In this document: positions 32,935 to 41,924 of the stretch, piece by piece | Numbering within the stretch: the first letter of the stretch is position 1 | Layout of the letters: each line of letters starts with the position of its first letter | Source: Lapillicoccus jejuensis | GTDB lineage: Bacteria > Actinomycetota > Actinomycetes > Actinomycetales > Dermatophilaceae | DNA: 64,000 nt | Assembly: GCF_006715055.1 (NCBI RefSeq) | Contig: NZ_VFMN01000001.1 | Span: 1,302,001 to 1,366,000 of the forward strand | Reading direction: 5' to 3' | Notes under the pieces: generated by a model | The model's database searches: none | What the model saw: only the letters and a program-made list of their open reading frames with translations | Told to the model about the DNA's origin: nothing | Position numbers and translations under genes: made by a program

Positions 32935-33492
32935 ATGCCCCCGACCCGTCGCCGCGACGCCGTCGCCACCCGCGCCGCGATCCTCGACGCCGCCCGCGAG
33001 GTCTTCGGCCGGGAGGGGTACGAGCGCACGACGATGCGGGCGGTGGCCGCCGCCGCCGGCGTCGACGCCGCGCTCGTCGTGCGCTACTTCGGCGGCAAGG
33101 CCGACCTCTTCGCCGAGGCCGCGCACCTGCGCCTCGACCTGCCCGTGCTCGCCGGCCTCAGCCCGGAGCAGGTCGCCGACGCCGTCGTCACCCGGTTCCT
33201 GCAGGTGTGGGAGGACGACTCGGCGTTCCTCGCGCTGCTCCGCGCGGCGGCGACCAGCGAGGACGCGGCCGCCCGGCTGCGGCGGGTCTTCGCCGAGGAG
33301 GCCCTGCCGGTCATCGCCGCGGCCGCGGTCGACCGGCCGCAGGAGCGGGTCGCCCTCGCCGGCTCGCAGGTCATCGGCTTCGCCTACGCCCGCTACGTGC
33401 TGCGGGTGCCGCTCGTCGCCGACCTCGACCACGACGCCGTACGGCGCCTCCTCGGCCCGACGATCGCCCGCCTGCTCACCGGCCCGCTCTGA
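32935..33492 (+). CDS. TetR-family repressor
   Basis: A 185-residue regulator. The N-terminal helix-turn-helix reads RAAILDAAREVFGREGYERTTMRAVAAAAGVDAALVVRYFGGKADLF, a textbook TetR_N domain. The C-terminal part (about 60-185) is the helical ligand and dimer domain. It is divergent from the FAD monooxygenase, with two near-identical 20-bp palindromes in the 92-bp gap. It probably represses both genes until an aromatic ligand binds, as is usual for this arrangement. The ligand is unknown. Confidence 0.92.
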   Translation: MPPTRRRDAVATRAAILDAAREVFGREGYERTTMRAVAAAAGVDAALVVRYFGGKADLFAEAAHLRLDLPVLAGLSPEQVADAVVTRFLQVWEDDSAFLALLRAAATSEDAAARLRRVFAEEALPVIAAAAVDRPQERVALAGSQVIGFAYARYVLRVPLVADLDHDAVRRLLGPTIARLLTGPL

Positions 33493-33503
33493 CGAGCCGG
33501 TGG

Positions 33504-33543
33504 GTCCGCAGCGGGCAGGCACCGGTGCCGAGCAGGTGCGGAC
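33504..33543. terminator. Bidirectional terminator between TetR and response regulator
   Basis: Outer arms GTCCGCA (33504-33510) and TGCGGAC (33537-33543) enclose a perfect inner palindrome GGCACCGGTGCC. The genes on both sides end here. The outer arms resemble those of the 44-nt repeat at 45660-45703. Confidence 0.65.
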
Positions 33544-33544
33544 G

Positions 33545-34309
33545 TCAGGGGGTGTCCATGAGGCCGGCCTCGTGGGCGAGGACGACCGCCTGGACCCGGT
33601 CGCGCAGGTGCAGCTTGGCCAGGAGGTTGGACACGTGGGTCTTGACCGTCGCCTCGCCGACGACGAGCTCGGCGGCGATCTCGGCGTTGGACAGGCCGCG
33701 CCCGACGAGGACGAGGGTCTCGCGCTCGCGGGGGGTGAGGTAGCGCAGGCCCGGGACCTCGCGGGGCGTCGTACCGGTGGGGTCCCCGGGTGGACTTGAC
33801 GCAGCGTCATGCCGCTCGACGCCCTGTGCACCCTGCGTCAGGTGGCTCGACGCTGCGTCGAGTCCACCCGCCGCACCGCCGGAGCCGCCGCGCATCGCCT
33901 CGATGACCCGCATCGTCACCTCCGGCGCGAGCAGCGCGTGGCCGGACCCGACCACGCGCACGGCGTCGACGATCTTCTCGGCCTCGGCGTTCTTCAGCAG
34001 GAACCCGCTCGCCCCGGCCCGGAGCGCGTCGGCCAGGTAGTCGTCGCGGTCGAAGGTCGTGAGGATGACGACCCGCGACGTCCCCTCGGCGACGACGGCC
34101 CGGGTCGCCTCGATGCCGTCCATCACCGGCATCTGGACGTCCATGAGGACGACGTCGGGCCGCTGCTCGCGCACCACCCGCACCGCCTCGGCCCCGTCGC
34201 CGGCCTCGCCGACGACGACGAGGTCGGGCTCGACGGACAGGATCATCGCCAGCCCGGAGCGCAGCAGCCGCTGGTCGTCGACCACGACCACGCGCAGGGG
34301 CTCGCTCAC
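33545..34309 (-). CDS. NarL/LuxR-type response regulator with repeat-encoded linker
   Basis: A 254-residue response regulator. The receiver domain is LRVVVVDDQRLLRSGLAMIL with the phosphoacceptor in DVVLMDVQMPVMDGIEA (Asp near 54), and FLLKNAEAEKIVDAV is typical. The LuxR helix-turn-helix is LTPREREVL-like (YLTPRERETLVLVGRGLSNAEIAAELVVGEATVKTHVSNLLAKL). Between them residues about 147-173 (GGLDAASSHLTQGAQGVERH and DAASSPP) are encoded by an 80-nt palindrome, making the protein about 30 residues longer than usual. The GTG start overlaps the stop of the sensor kinase gene. Confidence 0.92.
   Translation of the reverse strand: MSEPLRVVVVDDQRLLRSGLAMILSVEPDLVVVGEAGDGAEAVRVVREQRPDVVLMDVQMPVMDGIEATRAVVAEGTSRVVILTTFDRDDYLADALRAGASGFLLKNAEAEKIVDAVRVVGSGHALLAPEVTMRVIEAMRGGSGGAAGGLDAASSHLTQGAQGVERHDAASSPPGDPTGTTPREVPGLRYLTPRERETLVLVGRGLSNAEIAAELVVGEATVKTHVSNLLAKLHLRDRVQAVVLAHEAGLMDTP
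33789..33868. repeat. 80-nt palindrome inside the response-regulator linker
   Basis: Arms at 33789-33808 and 33849-33868 pair at 19 of 20 positions (outer GGTGGACT with AGTCCACC, inner GACGCAGCGTC with its complement). The 40-nt centre contains further partial copies of GACGC and GCGTC. It is read through in frame in the response-regulator gene. No second copy was seen in the window. Confidence 0.75.
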
Positions 34310-35697
34310 GACCCGCTCCCGAGGGGCAGCCGGACCCGGACCCGGTAGCCGCCCATCACCCGCGGCCCGACCTCGACCGCCCCGCCGAGCGAGCGCACCC
34401 GCTCGCGCATCCCGAGCACCCCCAGCCCCGACCCGGAGGTGCCCGACCGCGGTCGGCCGTCGTCGAGCACCTCGACCTCGGCGAACCCGGCCTGCGGGTC
34501 CACCCGCAGCACGACCCGGACGGCCCGCGCGGTCGAGTGCCGGCGGACGTTGCTCAGCGCCTCCTGCACGGTCCGGTAGAGCGCGAGGCCCTGCGACGGG
34601 CCGACCTGCGCGGCGCACCCGGGGGTCCGCTCGACGAGGGTCCACCCGACGTCCAGGCCCGTACGACGTGCCTCCTCCACCAGCCGGGGCAGGTCGCCGA
34701 GGCCCGGCTCGGGCGAGCGGTCGGTGGGGCCGTCGGCGCCCGGGCGGGTCGCGGGCCCCGCCTCGCCGCCCTCGCGCAGCGTGCCGACGAGGCTGCGCAT
34801 CTGGGTGACGGCCTCGCGGGCCGACTCCTCGACGGAGCCGAGCGCCTCGGCCGCCGCGGCCGGGTCACGGTCCATGACCCGGCGGGCGGCCGCGGCCTGG
34901 ACCCCCATGACGGAGACGTGGTGGGCGACGACGTCGTGCAGCTCGCGGGCGATGCGCAGCCGCTCCTGGACGACGGCGTGCTCGCGCAGCCGCTGCGCCT
35001 GGTCGGCGAGGGTCCCCGCCTGGTCGGCCAGCCGCGCCCGGGCCCGCGCGGCCCGCCACGCCGCCTGCCCCCCGAGGACGGCGCCGCCGAAGTAGACGAC
35101 GTTGAGGACGAACGCGTAGACGACGGTGGCCGCGATCGGTCCGAGCAGGCCCGACCCGCCCCGGCCCTGCGTCTCGCGGCGGATCTCGTCGATCGTGCTG
35201 CCCAGGCTGAACTGCACCGTGAGCCAGCCGAACATCAGCAGCAGCACGGCGCCCATCGCGACGAGGACGACCCGGCGGTTGCGCGCCCAGGCCATCCCGC
35301 TGAAGAGCGCGACGAAGTAGACGACCTGCACCGCCACCTGGGCGGCGACGTCGGGCAGGGTGAGCCCGACCGCGAAGAAGGCCAGGCTCGCGCCGACCGC
35401 CGAGGGCACCGGCGCGACCCGCCGGGTGACGACCGGCGCCGTCATGACGACGAGCCCGAGGTACTCCGCCCACACGGCGTGCCCCGAGACGATCCCGGCG
35501 CCGCGGGCCAGCTCGAGCCCGAGCACGGCGAGCGCGAAGGTCGCGAGCGCGAAGAGCAGGTCGCGGCGCAGCGCCGCCGGCGGCACGGGCCGCTCCCACA
35601 GGTCGTCGAGGGCGAACCACGCGGCGACGCGCCCGCGCAGGGAGCCCGCGGCGTCGCGCGTCACCGTCTGAGGGCGGGGGACGACGGCCTGCGACAT
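34306..35697 (-). CDS. Sensor histidine kinase (NarL partner, HisKA_3 type)
   Basis: A 463-residue sensor. The N-terminal half has five to six membrane helices and no obvious extracellular domain. The dimerisation and phosphoacceptor box is QERLRIARELHDVVAHHVSVMGVQAAAARRV, with the phospho-His in ELHDVVAHH. The ATPase domain follows: VQEALSNVRRHSTA (N box), DDGRPRSGTSGSGLGVLGMRERVRSLGG (G boxes). It phosphorylates the response regulator encoded next, overlapping by GTGA. ATG 35697 has TAGGGT seven bases upstream. The signal is not evident; DesK-like envelope sensors have this layout. Confidence 0.92.
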   Translation of the reverse strand: MSQAVVPRPQTVTRDAAGSLRGRVAAWFALDDLWERPVPPAALRRDLLFALATFALAVLGLELARGAGIVSGHAVWAEYLGLVVMTAPVVTRRVAPVPSAVGASLAFFAVGLTLPDVAAQVAVQVVYFVALFSGMAWARNRRVVLVAMGAVLLLMFGWLTVQFSLGSTIDEIRRETQGRGGSGLLGPIAATVVYAFVLNVVYFGGAVLGGQAAWRAARARARLADQAGTLADQAQRLREHAVVQERLRIARELHDVVAHHVSVMGVQAAAARRVMDRDPAAAAEALGSVEESAREAVTQMRSLVGTLREGGEAGPATRPGADGPTDRSPEPGLGDLPRLVEEARRTGLDVGWTLVERTPGCAAQVGPSQGLALYRTVQEALSNVRRHSTARAVRVVLRVDPQAGFAEVEVLDDGRPRSGTSGSGLGVLGMRERVRSLGGAVEVGPRVMGGYRVRVRLPLGSGS

Positions 35698-35704
35698 GGC
35701 GCCC

Positions 35705-35710
35705 ACCCTA
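35705..35710 (-). promoter_or_regulatory. Candidate leaderless -10 element of the histidine kinase
   Basis: Minus-strand TAGGGT, seven bases before ATG 35697. Confidence 0.5.
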
Positions 35711-35727
35711 GGCAGACGACGCCGTAC

Positions 35728-35755
35728 GGCGGCTCCCCCTCGAGAGGGAGCCGCC
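35728..35755. terminator. Terminator hairpin after serS
   Basis: Perfect 10-bp arms GGCGGCTCCC (35728-35737) and GGGAGCCGCC (35746-35755), 13 bp after the serS stop. Confidence 0.75.
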
Positions 35756-35767
35756 CGTCACCGGCGG

Positions 35768-37090
35768 TCAGGCCAGGGGCTCGAGGACGTCGAGGCCGAC
35801 GTACGGGCGCAGGGCCTGCGGCACGACGACCGAGCCGTCGGGCTGCTGGTGGTTCTCGAGGATGGCGACGATCCAGCGCGTCGTCCCGAGGGTGCCGTTG
35901 AGCGTGGCGACGGTGCGGGTGCCCTTGCCGTCGCCGCTGCGCTCGCGGGTGTTGAGCCGGCGGGCCTGGTACGTCGTGCAGTTCGAGGTCGAGGTGAGCT
36001 CGCGGTAGCGGCCCTGGGTGGGCACCCACGCCTCGCAGTCGAACTTGCGCGCGGCGGAGCGGCCGAGGTCGCCGGCAGCGGTGTCGATGACGCGGTAGGG
36101 CACCTCGATCTTCGCGAGCATCTCCTGCTCCCAGGCCAGCAGACGCTCGTGCTCGGCCTCGGCGTCCTCGGGCCGGCAGTAGCTGAACATCTCGACCTTC
36201 TGGAACTGGTGCACCCGGATGATGCCGCGGGTGTCCTTGCCGTGCGAGCCGGCCTCGCGGCGGTAGCAGGCCGACCACCCGGCGTAGCGCTTCGGGCCGG
36301 CGGACAGGTCGAGGATCTCGTCGGCGTGGTAGCCGGCGAGCGCGACCTCCGAGGTGCCCGTGAGGTAGAGGTCGTCGCTCGGCAGGTGGTAGACGTCGTC
36401 GTGCGCGTCGAGGTAGCCCGTGCCGTCCATGACCTTCGGCAGGACGAGGGTGGGCGTGACCATCGGCGTGAACCCGGCCTCGATCGCCTGCGCGAGGGCC
36501 ATGTTGAGGATGGCCAGCTCGAGGCGCGCCCCGACGCCGGTGAGGAAGTAGAACCGGGCACCGGAGACCTTGGCGCCGCGCTCCATGTCGATGGCGCCGA
36601 GCTTCTCGCCGAGGGCGAGGTGGTCGAGCGGCTCGAAGCCCTCAGCGGCGAAGTCGCGGGGCTCGCCGACCGTCGTGCGCACGACGAAGTCGTCCTCGCC
36701 GCCCGGGGGGACCCCGTCGATGACGACGTTGCCGACGACGCGCACCAGCTTGTCGAGCTCACCCTGGGCCGCGTCGGCCGCCTCCTGCAGCGCCTTGACC
36801 TCGTCGCCGAGCCGGGCGGCGTGGCCGCGGGCCTCCTGGGCCGTCTCCATCAGCCGGTCGGCGTCGGCGTCACCGGCCTTCTTCGCCTTCTGCGCGCGGC
36901 CCATCAGCGCGCCGACGTCCTTGCTCGCGACGTTCTGCTCTGCCCGGCGCGACTCCACGTCGCGCAGCGACGCCCGGCGGCGGTCGTCGGCGGCGAGGAT
37001 GGCGTCGACGACCGCGGGGTCCTCGCCGCGGGCGACCTGCGAGGCCCGGACGGCGTCCGGGGTCTCCCGCACGAGCTTGATGTCGATCAT
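35768..37090 (-). CDS. serS: Seryl-tRNA synthetase
   Basis: A 440-residue class II aminoacyl-tRNA synthetase that charges tRNA-Ser. The N-terminal coiled-coil arm (about 30-110) is rich in Ala, Glu and Arg and binds the long variable arm of tRNA-Ser. Motif 2 is [29 protein letters not shown], and motif 3 is [51 protein letters not shown] binds the serine adenylate. Length is normal. TAGGCT six bases before ATG 37090 suggests a leaderless message. It is divergent from a DinB-like gene. Confidence 0.96.
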   Translation of the reverse strand: MIDIKLVRETPDAVRASQVARGEDPAVVDAILAADDRRRASLRDVESRRAEQNVASKDVGALMGRAQKAKKAGDADADRLMETAQEARGHAARLGDEVKALQEAADAAQGELDKLVRVVGNVVIDGVPPGGEDDFVVRTTVGEPRDFAAEGFEPLDHLALGEKLGAIDMERGAKVSGARFYFLTGVGARLELAILNMALAQAIEAGFTPMVTPTLVLPKVMDGTGYLDAHDDVYHLPSDDLYLTGTSEVALAGYHADEILDLSAGPKRYAGWSACYRREAGSHGKDTRGIIRVHQFQKVEMFSYCRPEDAEAEHERLLAWEQEMLAKIEVPYRVIDTAAGDLGRSAARKFDCEAWVPTQGRYRELTSTSNCTTYQARRLNTRERSGDGKGTRTVATLNGTLGTTRWIVAILENHQQPDGSVVVPQALRPYVGLDVLEPLA

Positions 37091-37096
37091 GCGGCC

Positions 37097-37102
37097 AGCC
37101 TA
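37097..37102 (-). promoter_or_regulatory. Candidate leaderless -10 element of serS
   Basis: Minus-strand TAGGCT, six bases before ATG 37090. Confidence 0.55.
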
Positions 37103-37133
37103 TCGACGCGGGGACACGGCGCCCCGCGCTCCG

Positions 37134-37139
37134 TAGGGT
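37134..37139 (+). promoter_or_regulatory. Candidate leaderless -10 element of the DinB-like gene
   Basis: TAGGGT, six bases, then GTG 37146. Confidence 0.55.
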
Positions 37140-37145
37140 GAGGGG

Positions 37146-37685
37146 GTGAGCGACCTTCCCCCGTGGTTCGACGAGCTGTACGTCTGCTCGGGGTGCGGAC
37201 TGGACTACGCGAGCGTGAGCGTCGACGGGGCCGTGCGGCTCGTCGACGCCGTCGTCGCCGAGCTGCCCGGCGTCCTGCGCGGGGTCGACGCCGAGGCGCT
37301 GCGGGCGCGGCCGACCCCGTTGGAGTGGGCGCCGATCGAGATCGCCTGCCACGTGCGCGACGTCCTGGCCGCGTTCACGGTGCGGCTGCACCGCGGTCTC
37401 GCCGAGGACGCCCCGATCCTCGACCCGCTGTACGGCGACCTGCGCGCGGCCCGGTTCGGCTACCGCGACGCCTCGCTCGACGCGGTCGTCGAGGGCGTGC
37501 GCGCCAACGGCCGCGGGTTCGCGGCCGAGGTCGCCGCGGTCCCGACCGACGCGTGGGAGCGGGAGGTCAGCCGCCGCAACGGCCTCCACCAGGAGGTCCG
37601 GTCGCTGCGCTGGCTGGTGCGCCAGGCCGCGCACGAGTCCGTGCACCACCGCAACGAGATCGTGCGGGCCTCGGCGCCGCGCTGA
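37146..37685 (+). CDS. DinB/YfiT-like protein with N-terminal CxxC
   Basis: A 179-residue four-helix-bundle protein of the DinB/YfiT group. Candidate metal-ligand histidines are in WAPIEIACHVRDVLAAF and QAAHESVHHRNEIVR. An N-terminal CSGCGLDYASV adds a CxxC not found in typical DinB proteins. Members include mycothiol- or bacillithiol-dependent S-transferases, so a thiol-transfer role in an actinobacterium is plausible but unproven. A paralogue with the same CxxC design lies at 42653-43207. The gene stands alone, divergent from serS. Confidence 0.8.
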   Translation: MSDLPPWFDELYVCSGCGLDYASVSVDGAVRLVDAVVAELPGVLRGVDAEALRARPTPLEWAPIEIACHVRDVLAAFTVRLHRGLAEDAPILDPLYGDLRAARFGYRDASLDAVVEGVRANGRGFAAEVAAVPTDAWEREVSRRNGLHQEVRSLRWLVRQAAHESVHHRNEIVRASAPR

Positions 37686-37712
37686 GCGCGGGGCCGGGTC
37701 CGACGAGGTCGG

Positions 37713-39479
37713 TCAGCCGTGGTGTCCGGGCGGTGCGCCGTGGCCGGGTGGGTCCGCCGGGCCGTGACCCGGTCCCCCGCCGGTCCCCGGGTGCGGCGCG
37801 GCGTGAGCGGGCGGACCGGGGTGCTCGGGGTGCTCGGGGTGCTCGAGGTGCTCCGGGTGGCCGGGCCGCTCGGGGTGGCCGGGCTGGGGACGAGGGGGTG
37901 TCGGTCCCTTCGCGACCGCGGAGTGGCCTGGGGCCGCGGCGGGCACGGGCGTCGACACGGTCCCCGCGGTGAGCGCGGGGCGCCCGCGACCAGGTGACCC
38001 GGGTGACCAGGGTGATTCGGGTGACCCGGGCGACCCGGGCCCGGAGCCGCCGGGGCCGTGCGGCGGCCTCTCGTCCGCGGACCCCTCGTCCGGGACGCCC
38101 ACGTCCTGCGGGCCGGCCAGGCCGTGGTCGCCGTCGGACCCCACGGTCGACCAGCCGGACCCCCCGTAGGCCACGTCCACCGCGCGGACGCCACCGCGTC
38201 CCCAGCCCACGCCCGTCGTGGGGAGGTCGGGCAGGCGCGTCGACGCGTCGTGCCACCGTCCGACTCCACCGCCCGTGCTGCCCGATCCCGTCGACCCGAC
38301 GACGACGCCGACCGAGCGGGTCCCCGGCGGCACCCGGACCCAGGACCGCCCGGGGGTGGTGACGCCACCGGCCCCCGGGGCGGACGCCTCGCCGGCACCC
38401 GGGGCGCCGACGGGGTCCGCGACGCGGGCCGCCGCGCCGCCCGCCGCGGCGGGCGGCGCGGAGCGGTGGGAGGGGTGCGGGACGTCCGACGACGGCGCCC
38501 CGGCGGAGACGGCCAGCAGTCCGGCGGCGACCGCGGCCACCGCCGGACCGACCACCCCGGCGCCACCGAGCGCGCCGCTCGCGCCCACACCCGCGCCCAC
38601 ACCCGCGCCGCCCCCCGTGAGGGCGGCCGGGACGAGACCCGGCAGCAGGGCGCCGGGCAGGAGCGCGCGACGCAGCAGCAGCGCGGTCGAGCGCGCCTCC
38701 GCGACGGCCTCGCGGCAGAGGAGGCACCCCGACAGGTGCGTCTCGACGCGGACCCGGTCACGCAGCGCGAGACCCTCGCGCGCGAACGACCCGAGGAGCG
38801 GGCGCACCACGCGGCAGGCGGGCGTGCGCGGCTCCCCCAACCGGTGGCTGAGGAACGCCTCGCGCAGCCGTTCGCGGGCCCGGGTCCCCCGCGAGGAGAC
38901 CGCGTTGGCGCTCACCCCGAGCAGCGGGGCGACCTCGGCCGGGCTGCGCCCCTCGACGACGAGCTCCCACAGCAGCACCCGCGAGTCCTCCGGCAGGGAC
39001 GCCCAGGCCCGACGGGCGGCGACGGCCTCCTCCTGCTCCGCCACGACGTGCTCCGCCGACGGCTGCGGCTCCGGCTCGGGCGCCGCACCGTCCGCCCCGA
39101 GCACCGGCCGCCTCCTCCGCGACGCGTCGATCGCGACCCGACGCAGGGTGCTCACCCAGTACGGGCGCAGCGCCGACCGCGGACCGCCACCTGCGCGCAG
39201 CGCCGCGAGCACCCGGGCGAAGCTCTCGCTGACCAGGTCGTCGACCTCGTGCGGGTCCACCGACCCCGCGACCGCGCGGGCGAGTCGCCGTACGGCGGGC
39301 AGGTGCCGGACCCACAGCTGGGCCACGGCCGCCTCCGCGGCCGGACCGTCGGTCCGGGCCAGGGCCAGCAGCTCGCTGTCGAGGTCGGGCTCGACGCGCA
39401 GATCGACGGGCGGATCGACGGGCAGGTCGACGGGCTGGTCGACGGGCAGGGCCGGCTCGACCTGCTGCTGCTCGGCCAT
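37713..39479 (-). CDS. ECF sigma factor fused to zinc finger, membrane helix and His/Pro-rich tail
   Basis: A 588-residue protein. Residues about 45-110 form sigma region 2 (LWVRHLPAVRRLARAVAG, DLVSESFARVLAALR), and 160-215 form region 4 (LPEDSRVLLWELVVEGRSPAEVAPLLGVSANAVSSRGTRARERLREAFL). A zinc-finger anti-sigma-like motif follows (VETHLSGCLLCREAV, H-x3-C-x2-C), then one membrane helix (VVGPAVAAVAAGLLAVSAG). The last 230 residues are predicted outside: collagen-like SPGSPESPWSPGSPG and a His/Pro-rich end with repeated HPEHPE-type units. It resembles ECF groups that carry their own membrane anti-sigma extension. Metal sensing by the tail is speculation. Confidence 0.82.
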   Translation of the reverse strand: MAEQQQVEPALPVDQPVDLPVDPPVDLRVEPDLDSELLALARTDGPAAEAAVAQLWVRHLPAVRRLARAVAGSVDPHEVDDLVSESFARVLAALRAGGGPRSALRPYWVSTLRRVAIDASRRRRPVLGADGAAPEPEPQPSAEHVVAEQEEAVAARRAWASLPEDSRVLLWELVVEGRSPAEVAPLLGVSANAVSSRGTRARERLREAFLSHRLGEPRTPACRVVRPLLGSFAREGLALRDRVRVETHLSGCLLCREAVAEARSTALLLRRALLPGALLPGLVPAALTGGGAGVGAGVGASGALGGAGVVGPAVAAVAAGLLAVSAGAPSSDVPHPSHRSAPPAAAGGAAARVADPVGAPGAGEASAPGAGGVTTPGRSWVRVPPGTRSVGVVVGSTGSGSTGGGVGRWHDASTRLPDLPTTGVGWGRGGVRAVDVAYGGSGWSTVGSDGDHGLAGPQDVGVPDEGSADERPPHGPGGSGPGSPGSPESPWSPGSPGRGRPALTAGTVSTPVPAAAPGHSAVAKGPTPPRPQPGHPERPGHPEHLEHPEHPEHPGPPAHAAPHPGTGGGPGHGPADPPGHGAPPGHHG

Positions 39480-39591
39480 CGTCGGACCCTTCCACCGCTG
39501 GGCCGGAGGGCCGGCGCCGACCACCGCGGGCGGAGGTGTGCCCCGGTGCGTCCGGGCCGCGGACCGTTCGGGTCCGGGCCTGGTGGGTCCC

Positions 39592-39620
39592 ATGATGGGC
39601 GACCTGCCGGTTTTGTTCAA
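39592..39620 (-). promoter_or_regulatory. Candidate promoter of the ECF sigma gene
   Basis: On the minus strand, TTGAAC (39620-39615), 17 bp, then CATCAT (39597-39592). The spacing and -10 match those of the exporter promoter at 17222. An A+T-rich patch lies just upstream. The leader to ATG 39479 would be about 105 nt. Confidence 0.4.
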
Positions 39621-39962
39621 CGGTTGGTAAAAAATCCTGTGGATCGCGACACGATCCGTCCCCGGCACCGTCTTCAGGGTGTCGGCGTGAGGTCGGCCGG
39701 TCCGTGGGAGGACCGCGCGCGCGTGCTGGGAGGCCGCCGACACAGGGTCCGGCCGGGCGACCGGGAGGCGGTCGGCCGGACCCGGGAGCGAGCGGCGACC
39801 GGCCGGGGCCTGGGGGGTCGCGGCCGGCGCCGACCGCCCCCCCCCCCGTCGCGCCCGAGCCACCGGCCCCGCGCCTCTCCCCACACCTCTCCCCACACCT
39901 CTCTCGACATCGAGAGACCCTTCCGGTATCCGGACGTCGTGTGACCCGGGTCACCCTCGCGC

Positions 39963-39968
39963 TACGCT
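39963..39968 (+). promoter_or_regulatory. Candidate -10 element of edd-eda
   Basis: TACGCT, about 66 nt before ATG 40035. The CRP-type site begins on its last base. Confidence 0.45.
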
Positions 39969-39984
39969 TGTGATCGCCGTCACA
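39969..39984. promoter_or_regulatory. Perfect CRP/GlxR-type binding site upstream of edd
   Basis: TGTGA-TCGCCG-TCACA matches the cAMP-receptor-protein consensus TGTGA-N6-TCACA exactly, with one more flanking pair. It sits immediately downstream of the candidate -10 TACGCT, over the expected transcription start, so a bound regulator would most simply repress edd-eda. Confidence 0.75.
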
Positions 39985-40034
39985 AAGTGGGAGCCACCGT
40001 CGTCGCCCTCCGTCCGCGAGACCCGAGGACCGCC

Positions 40035-41924
40035 ATGGCCACCACCCCGATCGACCCCGTCACGCCGCTGCACCCCGTCGTCGCCCGCGTCACCGAGGCC
40101 GTCGTCGAGCGCAGCCGCGCGGGCCGGACGGCGTACCTGCGCCGCCTGAGCGCCGCCCAGCTCGAGAAGGGCCTGCGCCCCGCGCGGACCGACCTCGGCT
40201 GCTCCAACCTCGCCCACGCCGTCGCCGCCTGCGGCGGCAGCGACCGGGCCGTCATGAGCGGCGAGGCCGGCGTCTCGCTCGGCATCGTCACCGCCTACAA
40301 CGACATGCTCAGCGCGCACGCGCCGTACGAGACCTACCCGCAGGCGATCAAGGAGACCGCGCGGGGGATCGGCGCCGTCGCGCGGGTCGCCGGCGGCGTC
40401 CCCGCGATGTGCGACGGGATCACCCAGGGCCGCGCGGGCATGGAGCTCAGCCTCTACAGCCGCGACGTCATCGCGATGTCGACCGCGATCGCGCTCAGCC
40501 ACGACGTCTTCGACGGCGCGCTCATGCTCGGCGTCTGCGACAAGATCGTCCCCGGCCTGGTCGCCGGTGCGCTCGCCTTCGGGCACCTGCCGACGGCGTT
40601 CGTCCCCGCCGGGCCGATGGCCAGCGGCCGCAGCAACGCCGAGAAGGCCGAGACCCGCAAGCGGTACGCCGCCGGGGAGGCCGGGCGCGACGAGCTGCTC
40701 GGGTCCGAGGTGGCGTCGTACCACTCCCCCGGCACGTGCACGTTCTACGGGACGGCGAACTCCAACCAGCTGCTCATGGACGTCATGGGCCTGCACCTGC
40801 CGGGCGCGGCGTTCGTCCACCCGGACGAGCCGCTGCGCGCCGCGCTCACCGCCGAGGCCACCTGCCGGGTCGCCGCCATCGCCGCGAGCGAGCGCCCCTA
40901 CGGCATCGGCCAGGTCGTCGACGAGAAGGCCGTCGTCAACGGCGTCGTCGCCCTCCTCGCCACCGGCGGGTCGACGAACCACACGATGCACCTCGTCTCG
41001 ATGGCCGCCGCCGCCGGGATCACGCTGACCTGGGAGGACTTCGACGCGCTGTCGGCCGTCGTCCCGCTCGTCGCGCGGATCTACCCCAACGGCACCGCCG
41101 ACGTGAACCACTTCCACGCCGCGGGCGGGACGCCGTACCTCGTCGCGACGCTGCTCGACACCGGCCTGCTGCACGAGGACGTGCGGACCCTCGCCGGGGA
41201 GGGGCTGGCGTCGTACCGGCGCCGGCCGGTGCTCGACGACGACGGCGCGCTGCGCTGGGAGGAGCCGGCCGAGTCGACCGACCTCACCGTGCTGCGGCCG
41301 GCGAGCGCGCCGTTCGAGCCGGACGGCGGCCTGCGGGTGCTGCGCGGCTCGCTCGGCCACGCCGTCGTCAAGACCAGCTCGCTCTCGCCCGATCACCGGG
41401 TCGTCGAGGCGCCGGTGCGGGTCTTCACCGACCAGGTCGGCTTCCTCCAGGCGTTCTCGCGGCGCGAGCTCGACCGCGACGTCGTCGTCGTCCTGCGCGA
41501 GCAGGGCCCGAGCGCCAACGGGATGCCCGAGCTGCACGCCCTCACGCCCAGCCTGCAGGTGCTGCAGAAGCGCGGGTACGCCGTCGCGCTCGTCACCGAC
41601 GGGCGGATGAGCGGCGCCTCGGGCTCGATCCCCGCCGCCATCCACGTCACGCCCGAGTCGGTGCACGAGGGGCCGATCGCGCGGCTGCGCGACGGCGACG
41701 TCGTCCGGCTCGACAGCCTCGCCGGCACGCTCGACGTGCTGCTCGACCCGGCCGAGCTCGCGGCGCGCGAGCCCGCGCGGCGGCCGTCGGGCGAGGAGGT
41801 CTGGGGCACCGGGCGCGAGCTGTTCGGCGCCCTGCGCACCGCCGTCGGCCCGGCCGACCGGGGCGCCCACGTCTTCCCGGGCCTCGTGCCCACGACCGTC
41901 CCCCAGCTCGAGGAGATCGCATGA
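40035..41924 (+). CDS. edd: 6-Phosphogluconate dehydratase
   Basis: A 629-residue [4Fe-4S] dehydratase of the IlvD/Edd family. It converts 6-phosphogluconate to KDPG, the first dedicated step of the Entner-Doudoroff pathway. Conserved cysteines for the cluster lie in [30 protein letters not shown] and [34 protein letters not shown] and [24 protein letters not shown] are diagnostic. ATG 40035 is preceded by GAGGA; an in-frame GTG at 39987 overlaps the CRP site region and is less likely. The stop overlaps the eda ATG. Edd is not universal in actinobacteria. Confidence 0.95.
   Translation: MATTPIDPVTPLHPVVARVTEAVVERSRAGRTAYLRRLSAAQLEKGLRPARTDLGCSNLAHAVAACGGSDRAVMSGEAGVSLGIVTAYNDMLSAHAPYETYPQAIKETARGIGAVARVAGGVPAMCDGITQGRAGMELSLYSRDVIAMSTAIALSHDVFDGALMLGVCDKIVPGLVAGALAFGHLPTAFVPAGPMASGRSNAEKAETRKRYAAGEAGRDELLGSEVASYHSPGTCTFYGTANSNQLLMDVMGLHLPGAAFVHPDEPLRAALTAEATCRVAAIAASERPYGIGQVVDEKAVVNGVVALLATGGSTNHTMHLVSMAAAAGITLTWEDFDALSAVVPLVARIYPNGTADVNHFHAAGGTPYLVATLLDTGLLHEDVRTLAGEGLASYRRRPVLDDDGALRWEEPAESTDLTVLRPASAPFEPDGGLRVLRGSLGHAVVKTSSLSPDHRVVEAPVRVFTDQVGFLQAFSRRELDRDVVVVLREQGPSANGMPELHALTPSLQVLQKRGYAVALVTDGRMSGASGSIPAAIHVTPESVHEGPIARLRDGDVVRLDSLAGTLDVLLDPAELAAREPARRPSGEEVWGTGRELFGALRTAVGPADRGAHVFPGLVPTTVPQLEEIA

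Larger units (their letters stand above)
39480..40034. other. Intergenic region between ECF sigma and edd
   Basis: A 555-bp gap holding the divergent promoters. I see an A+T-rich patch with a sigma-type promoter near 39592-39620, a small palindrome GGATCG-N5-CGATCC near 39640-39657, a run of 11 C at 39837-39847, a 12-bp direct repeat CTCCCCACACCT, palindromes CTCTCGA-CA-TCGAGAG and GTGACCCGGGTCAC, and the CRP-type site at 39969. No convincing gene is present. Confidence 0.6.

Noticed and set aside
39837-39847. Run of 11 C in the sigma-edd gap
   Set aside because: It could be phase-variable, but it lies in no gene and is not placed at a promoter spacer; most likely neutral.
39704-39973. Small ORFs in the sigma-edd intergenic region
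   Set aside because: Pro/Arg-rich, no ribosome site, and they cross the promoter and CRP-type site.
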